Virus record (IMG/VR): IMGVR_UViG_3300050015_000445
Span: 1-23,413 of that record
Length of the DNA stretch: 23,413 bases
Source of the DNA: a virus
Strand: one strand, 5' to 3'
The notes under the pieces were generated by a model, which worked only from the letters and a program-made list of their open reading frames with translations, was not told the DNA's origin and did no database searches. The position numbers and the translations under genes were made by a program. Positions 7,637 to 12,943 of this stretch are shown here, piece after piece (position 1 is the stretch's first letter; every line of letters begins with the position of its first letter).

Positions 7637-7851
7637 CAAATGAAAATATAATTGTATTGCCTAATGGCGATATAGATGCAACCAATATTATTTGGAACCC
7701 ATCATTTCCTATAGAATTATGTGGAAAACTCAATGAAGATGGAAAACTTATGGTAAAGGATTGTGTCGCTTTTGCAAGAGTTGATGTACCATGTATAGAT
7801 GATCGTGGAATTTTACTTGCTCCTAGAGAATTGGTAATACCGAAACTTTAA
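7633..7851 (+). CDS. Small hypothetical protein
   Basis: The 72-aa protein overlaps the preceding stop by four bases (ATGA) and ends 4 bases before the nuclease gene, so it belongs to the same unit. The sequence suggests a small beta fold (ENIIVLPNGDIDATNIIWNP; DGKLMVKDCVAFARVDVPCI). Its three cysteines are at about positions 30, 44 and 54. No family is recognised. Confidence 0.65.
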   Translation: MTNENIIVLPNGDIDATNIIWNPSFPIELCGKLNEDGKLMVKDCVAFARVDVPCIDDRGILLAPRELVIPKL

Positions 7852-7855
7852 AAAC

Positions 7856-8632
7856 ATGAAAAATTTCGATCCAACAAGAATAAAGTGGGTTAAATCGGAT
7901 CGAGGTCTTGCAGATGCCTACTATAAATTAGTTGTACCATCTATAACAGGGATAGTATCTACCATCCCTGATCCCGATTTAGATACATTTATTAAAAATG
8001 TCGGGTCTGAAGCGGCAGAACGTATAATGACTAACTCGGCTAATAGAGGTACATCAATGCACCTATTTATTGAAAATTTTCTTAGGATTCTATCATCTAA
8101 AAAAGATGTATCAGTTGCGTTAAAACATACCCAAACACAAACTCCAATACAACTGTCAGAAGAAGGAATTCCTCAAGATAAAATAGATGAAGGACGCGAT
8201 CTTTTTTATAAATTTTACTATTCACAATTTCCATTACAGTATCATACAATCTTAGGACTTGAGTATCCAATCTATTCTCCATCATATTTTTTCAGAGGAA
8301 AGATAGATGTTCTTTTTAAAGATAATGTATACGGCCCTAGTGTAACCGATTTTAAAACCTGTTCCGAGGTTGCTAAGAAAGGAAGTGTAAAGGAATACAA
8401 ATATAAGATTCAGATTGGCGGTTATTCTGTTGCAATAGACGAGATGTTGAAATCAAAGAACATAACCGTTAAAAAAAGTTCCTTACTCTTTGTGAATACC
8501 CAAAATGAAATATTGAACGAACTTATATGTGTTGGTGATGAACTTGAAACATATAAGTCCGAATTTAAAAAACTTGTATTGGATTGGCATGTAAAGAATG
8601 GTCAAGAATTTCTTATCAAAACTTTATTATAA
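7856..8632 (+). CDS. RecB-type PD-(D/E)XK exonuclease (PDDEXK_1/MGME1-like)
   Basis: The 258-aa protein has the full motif set of RecB/Cas4/MGME1-type nucleases. These are the early RGTSMH motif (64-69; H69 is the metal-binding histidine), E136 in GLEYPIY, D151 in the GKIDVLF strand (148-154), D165-x-K167 in VTDFKT, and the Q186-x3-Y190 motif in KIQIGGYSVAI. Such enzymes cut single-stranded or end-containing DNA in a metal-dependent manner and serve in recombination, repair or genome processing. All catalytic residues are present, so activity is expected. It lacks a helicase domain and an obvious four-cysteine Fe-S cluster. Its place after the sigma/membrane pair says little about its role; it could act in phage recombination or degrade host DNA. 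Confidence 0.82.
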   Translation: MKNFDPTRIKWVKSDRGLADAYYKLVVPSITGIVSTIPDPDLDTFIKNVGSEAAERIMTNSANRGTSMHLFIENFLRILSSKKDVSVALKHTQTQTPIQLSEEGIPQDKIDEGRDLFYKFYYSQFPLQYHTILGLEYPIYSPSYFFRGKIDVLFKDNVYGPSVTDFKTCSEVAKKGSVKEYKYKIQIGGYSVAIDEMLKSKNITVKKSSLLFVNTQNEILNELICVGDELETYKSEFKKLVLDWHVKNGQEFLIKTLL

Positions 8633-8640
8633 ATAATACA

Positions 8641-8648
8641 TATAAAAA
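8641..8648 (+). promoter_or_regulatory. TATAAAAA box before 8660
   Basis: CATATAAAAATAAAATT (8639-8655) has the CATATAAA core seen before 1087, 6111 and 18984. The box ends 11 nt before the ATG at 8660. It differs from TATAAATA at one base. Confidence 0.35.
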
Positions 8649-8659
8649 TAAAATTACTT

Positions 8660-9316
8660 ATGGAACACAAAATTGAAGAAGCTATCATAGATCTTGCTAA
8701 AACCAATCTTATTGATGCAAAGAAAGATGAAGAAAATGCACAGGCACTCATAGATGATAAAATTGCAGATGAATTAGCTGAAAGTAGGAATGAACTTGCC
8801 GAAATCGCTAATAAACCAACAGATGCAGAAATCGCCATTGCCAAACAAAATTTTGATGAGGCAGTTACAGAATTTAACAACAAAACCTGGGAACTTGGCA
8901 CAGCAGAGGAAGCTCCAAAACTTGCTACATTTCTTCTTAAATTTATATCTGAAGATTTGGTATGGATAAAAAATGGTTTTCTTGGTATTGTAAAACTAGA
9001 CGAGGAACTCAGAAATACAATCAAACATCGTAAGGAGGATGAAGCTATTAGTTTAGGATATCATGCTTTAGTATTTCTTGCATATTCAATCAACAATTTT
9101 TCGGGTGTTGGACTTAAACAAGCAAAGAAACTAGCTAAATTTGAGAAGGAATACAATATGGTATTTACAACAATCTTGGAAAAACAACAGGAATCACAAG
9201 ATATGATAAAGGAAGTTCAATTTAAACAGGATGTGTGGGCAGCTGCCTTACAAGGATTTAAATTGGAACGTGAACCTGCACCAACAGATGAATTTGAATC
9301 ACCGGTGCCAGAATAA
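8660..9316 (+). CDS. Helical hypothetical protein with coiled-coil segments
   Basis: The 218-aa protein is not recognised. It is almost entirely helical: a charged A/E/D/K-rich N-terminal coiled coil (about 1-80, with EEAIIDLAKTNLIDAKKDEE and ELAESRNELAEIA), a more hydrophobic centre (FLLKFISEDLVWIKNGFLGIVKL, about 93-115; LGYHALVFLAYSINNFSG), and a second coiled coil (about 155-195). The C-terminus is proline-rich and acidic. A terminator-like hairpin follows. Structural and accessory roles are both possible. Confidence 0.72.
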   Translation: MEHKIEEAIIDLAKTNLIDAKKDEENAQALIDDKIADELAESRNELAEIANKPTDAEIAIAKQNFDEAVTEFNNKTWELGTAEEAPKLATFLLKFISEDLVWIKNGFLGIVKLDEELRNTIKHRKEDEAISLGYHALVFLAYSINNFSGVGLKQAKKLAKFEKEYNMVFTTILEKQQESQDMIKEVQFKQDVWAAALQGFKLEREPAPTDEFESPVPE

Positions 9317-9336
9317 AAAAATTAAGATAAATAAAC

Positions 9337-9370
9337 TAAAGACTGGCAAATTCAACTTTACCAGTCTTTA
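9337..9370 (+). terminator. Terminator-like hairpin
   Basis: TAAAGACTGG (9337-9346) pairs with CCAGTCTTTA (9361-9370) across a 14-nt loop, 20 bases after the stop at 9316. The downstream U-tract is weak (TAATTT), so termination may be partial. Confidence 0.6.
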
Positions 9371-9387
9371 TAATTTAAAACAACATT

Positions 9388-9675
9388 ATGAAAGAATTTT
9401 ACAATAAATGGCACAAAATCATACTTCTTTGTGTTGCGTTTTTCTTCCTATACAATTTTATACAATCTTGTAATAGAGGTTTGGTTATAGCCAAACAGGA
9501 TAAAAACATCGTAATTTTAAATCAAAAAATTTTAGTTTTACGGGATAGTGTGAGACAGGGTTTAAACGATATTAAATTTGAACAGGAACGTGTGAGAGGT
9601 TCCGAGTTGAGAGCAACAAAAATAGAAGAAATATCTAAAAGAGCTATCAATACAACAATAAAATTGGAAAAATAA
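9388..9675 (+). CDS. Membrane-anchored coiled-coil protein
   Basis: The 95-aa protein has a short basic N-terminus, a single hydrophobic span (IILLCVAFFFLYNFIQSC, about 11-28) and a charged helical remainder (about 30-95) likely to form a coiled coil. The Cys at the end of the span (QSCNRG) is not in a convincing lipobox context. The N-terminal-anchor plus helix layout also occurs in i-spanins, but no partner o-spanin gene is seen. It lies 8 bases before the frameshifted membrane protein gene. Confidence 0.68.
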   Translation: MKEFYNKWHKIILLCVAFFFLYNFIQSCNRGLVIAKQDKNIVILNQKILVLRDSVRQGLNDIKFEQERVRGSELRATKIEEISKRAINTTIKLEK

Positions 9676-9683
9676 ATCTTTAT

Positions 9684-10340
9684 ATGCATAAAAGTAAAAT
9701 ACTTTATTGGTCTTTGATAGTTACATTTGCTATTTTATATGCTTGTACTGGTTTTGTAAGTTTTTATCATAGTATAAGTTTTTTTAGTTTAGCAAATCCT
9801 GGGTGGCTTGCAATCATCCTTTCGTTGGTATTTGAGATAGGACAAGCATCTGTTTTGTTTTCTATAATGCTGACGAAAAATAAGAATAACTTTCTTGCGT
9901 GGGCGGTGATGATAATACTTACAAGCTTACAGGTTATTGGTAATATTTTTAGTTCATTTAAATTCATATCCGAATCGTCAAATGTAGATTATCAATATTT
10001 TCAAAAATCAATACTATTCTGGGTTGATGCGGATCCTGAAATGTTTAAAGTTATAATTGCAGCAATAGTTGGCGGTATATTACCTTTGATAGCTTTATCA
10101 ATGACGGCGCTGGTTGCAGAGAACATAAAGATGAAGGATGAGGAAGATAGGATAGTTCCAGATATTGTTCAACCTGTTAAAAATATTGAGGAAAAAGAAT
10201 CACCAGCAGTTAATAATCCAGAAAAACCGGTCGAGGATATTATTGCAGCAAACGAGGAAATTGTAGACGATTTCTCACCAGATGATGTTGATGATGCCTT
10301 TATAAAAAATCCCGAAGATATCGAACCACCAAAAAACTAA
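9684..10340 (+). CDS. Four-span membrane protein ending at a -1 frameshift site
   Basis: The 218-aa zero-frame product has four predicted spans: ILYWSLIVTFAILYACTGFVSF (about 6-27), GWLAIILSLVFEIGQASVLFS (about 40-60), FLAWAVMIILTSLQVIGNIF (about 70-89) and VIIAAIVGGILPLIALSMTALV (about 123-144). An acidic, proline-containing cytosolic tail follows (about 145-218). The last sense codons are CCA AAA AAC followed by TAA. The A AAA AAC heptamer and the hairpin just after the stop are a classical -1 frameshift signal leading into a 103-codon extension. No family is recognised. The zero-frame and frameshift products would differ only in the soluble tail, so two forms of the same membrane protein would be made in a fixed ratio. 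Confidence 0.78.
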   Translation: MHKSKILYWSLIVTFAILYACTGFVSFYHSISFFSLANPGWLAIILSLVFEIGQASVLFSIMLTKNKNNFLAWAVMIILTSLQVIGNIFSSFKFISESSNVDYQYFQKSILFWVDADPEMFKVIIAAIVGGILPLIALSMTALVAENIKMKDEEDRIVPDIVQPVKNIEEKESPAVNNPEKPVEDIIAANEEIVDDFSPDDVDDAFIKNPEDIEPPKN

Positions 10341-10378
10341 TAGGGGCGGTTACCGATGATCAGAAAGATAGCCGCCCC
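10331..10378 (+). promoter_or_regulatory. Programmed -1 ribosomal frameshift signal
   Basis: The slippery heptamer A AAA AAC (10331-10337) is in the correct X XXY YYZ phase relative to the zero frame. A 5-nt spacer (TAATA, containing the zero-frame stop) follows. The stem is GGGGCGGTTA (10343-10352) with TAGCCGCCCC (10369-10378): ten pairs, one of them G-U, with a 16-nt loop. This GC-rich stem is exceptional in such AT-rich DNA. The hairpin could also be read as a terminator, but no U-run follows and the next frame is open. Confidence 0.78.
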
Positions 10379-10648
10379 GTTTCAATAGAAGATCTTGTAA
10401 ACGAAGCTGAGATAGAATATGGTTTAAAACCATTCAATGAGCATGAGATAACGTTTGATGAACTATTAGGAGAAGTTGAAGATTATCTTAAAACCGAGGA
10501 TCAGGTTTCACCGACAACACACAGTGACACCAAACATATAACTAATGATGGATACGCAAGTACCATAGTTGATGGTAAGGAAATTCTTGATGAAATGTCA
10601 CATGGCCCTACATGTAGCTGTGAAAAATGTGCTTGGATGAGATCCTAA
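10337..10648 (+). CDS. -1 frame extension of the membrane protein
   Basis: After the slip, the frame reads 103 codons (LIGAVTDDQKDSRPVSIEDL, continuing to a Cys-rich end, TCSCEKCAWMRS) and stops with TAA at 10646. The upstream frame has no usable start: the only ATG codons lie in the last 20 codons. The composition is protein-like, acidic and soluble. The fusion with the zero-frame part would be 321 aa. Its CxC-x2-C cluster could bind metal, though this is only a pattern. An alternative is a single-base deletion in the A6 run, by mutation or sequencing error, in which case the gene is simply a 321-aa protein. Either way this region is coding. Confidence 0.75.
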   Translation, partial: LIGAVTDDQKDSRPVSIEDLVNEAEIEYGLKPFNEHEITFDELLGEVEDYLKTEDQVSPTTHSDTKHITNDGYASTIVDGKEILDEMSHGPTCSCEKCAWMRS

Positions 10649-10672
10649 CAAAACAAAGATAGATAATTGTAA

Positions 10673-10680
10673 TATAAATA
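10673..10680 (+). promoter_or_regulatory. TATAAATA box before gp26-like gene
   Basis: An exact TATAAATA ends 10 nt before the ATG at 10691, in a 42-base gap. If used as in T4, the transcript leader would be only about 5 nt, which may suit a host that does not rely on Shine-Dalgarno pairing. Confidence 0.45.
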
Positions 10681-10690
10681 TTAAAAAGAA

Positions 10691-11605
10691 ATGAACGAAC
10701 AAGAGGACAAATTAAAGAAATTTATTGAATCTGAGGAAGGAACATCAAAAATCATTGATGTTCCTGGTAAAAAACCTTGGGAGAAAAAAAGTTCCGGTTT
10801 AAGCATGCAAAATGAAATAGGATGGATATCGATAAATGTGCTCGATCTTCCAACAAAAGGTCTATTCTATCCTGAAGGTGTCACAATGGCAATAAAGGCT
10901 GCATTAGGTGGTGAGGTACGACATTGGTCTACTTTAAATGAATCTGATATGTCTGCACTGGATGATATGTTAAATTATGTGATTGAACGTTGTTTTACTA
11001 TCAAACATCCAACAAAACAAATAAATTGGAAGGATATAAAGGAGGTTGACCGTTTCTATATCTTACTTAGCATCAGGGAACTTACATTTGTAAATGGCGA
11101 AAATAAATTACAGGTTAAAATATCCGAAACAGATCATATCGATGTAATAAAAGATATGATAGATTATATTAATTTTAGTGATAAATTAATGAGATATTAT
11201 GATGCAGAGAAAAGATGTTTTTTCCTTAAATTTAAATCAGGCAAAAAATTAACTATCGATATCCCAAGTGTTGGATTGACTGGATGGCTTAAAAACTATA
11301 TGATACGTTCAAATCAAAATGGCTTTGAAATAGATAAGGATTATCTTAATTTTGCTCCTTTCGTTATTAGAGAATGGAGAGGTTTGAATGATATATCCTT
11401 CAAACGTTATATCGAGGAATCATTTGAATGGGACAATGCGCAGATATCAATGTTGGATCAGATTAAAAAGATGTTTGCAGATGCGGTTAATCCTAAAATA
11501 AAATATACTGACGAAGGAGGACAGGTGCGCGAAGTTGCACTAAACTTTCCAATCAAATCTCTTTTCACTCTTTCAGATCCGTTCAGCGAACTGGAGGACG
11601 ATTGA
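10691..11605 (+). CDS. T4_baseplate (gp26-like) tail or baseplate assembly protein
   Basis: The 304-aa protein resembles the T4_baseplate family (T4 gp26, baseplate-hub assembly). The recognisable core begins with NVLDLPTKGLFYPEGVTMAIKAA (about 50-72). It continues with GGEVRHWSTLNESDMSALDDMLNYVIERCFTI (about 74-105) and FYILLSIRELTF (about 122-133), the order typical for this family and for related tail-assembly proteins. The first 45 residues are charged and probably flexible. The gene ends in LSDPFSELEDD, but the +1 frame across its end stays open and reads on into a well-formed 69-codon segment. In tail chaperones such as lambda G/GT, a frameshift joins just such a short second domain, next to the tape-measure gene. 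Here the probable tape measure lies close by on the opposite strand. Confidence 0.72.
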   Translation: MNEQEDKLKKFIESEEGTSKIIDVPGKKPWEKKSSGLSMQNEIGWISINVLDLPTKGLFYPEGVTMAIKAALGGEVRHWSTLNESDMSALDDMLNYVIERCFTIKHPTKQINWKDIKEVDRFYILLSIRELTFVNGENKLQVKISETDHIDVIKDMIDYINFSDKLMRYYDAEKRCFFLKFKSGKKLTIDIPSVGLTGWLKNYMIRSNQNGFEIDKDYLNFAPFVIREWRGLNDISFKRYIEESFEWDNAQISMLDQIKKMFADAVNPKIKYTDEGGQVREVALNFPIKSLFTLSDPFSELEDD

Positions 11606-11624
11606 GTTCCTGTTCACATTTAAG

Positions 11625-11834
11625 TTGGGCATAAATCCTGTGATTCTTGACCAATTGGAATTCTATAGGATAGAAGATTTACTTAGTAGTTATGAGGAAT
11701 ATATGGAAAAGGAAAAAGAGGCAAGTGAAAAACAATCTAGTGGATCCACAAACCAAAGTTTTACAAATCCACAAATGCCAAAGATAGATGTTCCTACTAT
11801 GCAAATACCGACGATGAATATGCCAAAAATGTAA
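11625..11834 (+). CDS. +1-frame continuation of the gp26-like gene
   Basis: This frame has only a TTG (11625) as a possible start, with no ATG near the beginning. The frame is open upstream to 11544, inside the gp26-like gene, and reads NWRTIEFLFTFKLGINPVIL across the upstream stop. The following DQLEFYRIEDLLSSYEEYMEKE is typical of the helical C-terminal part of tail-assembly chaperones. The end is a P-x-M-rich tail (TMQIPTMNMPKM). I read it as the second half of a frameshifted protein (+1, or -2), not as an independent gene. No classical slip heptamer is visible; the CTT TCA at 11568-11575 is a weak +1 candidate. A single-base sequence error or mutation is an alternative. Confidence 0.6.
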   Translation: MGINPVILDQLEFYRIEDLLSSYEEYMEKEKEASEKQSSGSTNQSFTNPQMPKIDVPTMQIPTMNMPKM

Positions 11835-11864
11835 AAAAACGAACTAGAAATCTAGTTCGTTTTT
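11835..11864. terminator. Bidirectional terminator between convergent units
   Basis: AAAAACGAACTAG (11835-11847) pairs perfectly with CTAGTTCGTTTTT (11852-11864) around an AAAT loop, giving a U-tract on both strands. It begins directly after the plus-strand stop at 11834. It also includes the last codons of the minus-strand LRR pseudogene, whose TAG lies at 11852-11854. Confidence 0.88.
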
Positions 11865-12367
11865 GAATTAGTTATGTTTCTTAATTCTTTTCGTTGTTCA
11901 TCACTAAGTAAAGTAAATATACAATATAACGAACCTCCTACATGTAATGGAGCAAATTCAATTGTGTCAATTTGATTATTTCTACATATATAATCATCGC
12001 CAACATAAACAGGACCGTATTCTAAAGATTTTAAACTATTTATACTACAATTAAATTCATACTCTACATATGTAGGACAACCACGTAAAGATTTTAGATT
12101 ACATCCTGAACAATCAAAGGATCCATGAACCTCTCCGAATTGGATATAAGATGGAAATTCTCCTAAATTATAATCTCCTCTAAAATCAATATTACTTCTT
12201 ACATCAATTACAAAATTATTATTTATGATATAATCCCTTATCTGATAACTTTCTAACCACTTTTTTATCTAATCAATTTTACCTACACCCCCCATTGATG
12301 TTAATTTATTATCCCCACCTCTAGCGAATGTTTGTTCAATACTTTCTTTAACTAATTTATGATTCAT
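11852..12367 (-). pseudogene. LRR-family gene with an internal amber stop
   Basis: The reverse strand reads MNHKLVKESIEQTFARGG, then DNKLTSMGGVGKID, followed by TAG at codon 33. The same frame then continues IKKWLESYQIRDYIINNN and three LRRs (SLRGCPTYVEYEFNCSIN, SLEYGPVYVGDDYICRNN and a third) to a second TAG inside the terminator. In the neighbouring paralogue the stop position is leucine (GKIDLIKKWLE), so TTG to TAG is the simplest change. There is also one extra glycine codon in a G-run just before GVGK. The rest is well preserved, so decay is recent or the stop is suppressed. The putative start overlaps the end of the upstream LRR gene by 11 bases. Confidence 0.82.
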
Positions 12368-12941
12368 ATTCTACAATATCACCTTTTATTATTTTTCTAT
12401 TCATCAAATTTTTAATTTCGTCCCAGTCATAAAGATTTTTATAACACACAAGGTTTCCACCAACAATAGTGTTTAAAGTTTCAAAAGATTTTAAATTATT
12501 TCTACTACAATTAAAGGTACTACCGACAGATTTCGGAGATCCATCTAAAGATGTTAGAGAATTTCTTGCACAAAAATATCTTTTCTCAACTATTATAGGA
12601 CTATATTCTAAAGAATTTAATTTATTCATTGAACAAACAAAATCTTCACCTACATACAATGGACAACCTCTCAAAGAAGTAAAATCATTTATCGCAATGT
12701 TAAAATCACCACCAACCTCATTAAATTGTATATAATCTGGAAAATTAGAAAGATGTCTATTAAATAAATTAACATCTCCATTAACGTTAATAGTTAGATC
12801 ATCATTTATATTATACCCAGATACACGTTTTTCTTCTAACCATTTTTTGATTAAATCAATTTTTCCAACACCTATTGATGTCAACTTATCTTCACCTCCA
12901 CGGGTGAACTTATGTTCTATATTTTCGTTGATCAATTTCAT
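12357..12941 (-). CDS. Single-module LRR protein
   Basis: The 194-aa protein starts MKLINENIEHKFTRGGEDKL and has the full family header: SIGVGKIDLIKKWLEEKR, then YNINDDLTINVNGDVNL and FPDYIQF. Four or five 21-residue repeats follow (SLRGCPLYVGEDFVCSMN, SLEYSPIIVEKRYFCARN, SLDGSPKSVGSTFNCSRN, then a degenerate one), and a short polar end. The LINE-N at residues 3-7 is the candidate processing site of the family. It starts 2 bases after the stop of the tape-measure-like gene, so it is probably co-transcribed with it, and it overlaps the start of the decayed copy. Antisense ORFs over it are shadows. Confidence 0.85.
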   Translation of the reverse strand: MKLINENIEHKFTRGGEDKLTSIGVGKIDLIKKWLEEKRVSGYNINDDLTINVNGDVNLFNRHLSNFPDYIQFNEVGGDFNIAINDFTSLRGCPLYVGEDFVCSMNKLNSLEYSPIIVEKRYFCARNSLTSLDGSPKSVGSTFNCSRNNLKSFETLNTIVGGNLVCYKNLYDWDEIKNLMNRKIIKGDIVEYES

Positions 12942-12943
12942 AA

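Noticed and set aside
7856-8632. Cas4-type nuclease linked to a CRISPR adaptation module
   Set aside because: The PD-(D/E)XK motifs fit, but the cysteine cluster of Cas4 is absent and no array or cas genes are nearby.
10343-10378. The GC-rich hairpin as an ordinary terminator
   Set aside because: There is no U-run, it sits 5 nt after a phased slippery heptamer, and the -1 frame continues 103 codons. Both roles together remain possible.
11852-12367. Amber-codon reassignment in this phage
   Set aside because: Only one internal TAG is seen in about 23 kb and all other genes are open under the standard code, so a local nonsense mutation is simpler.
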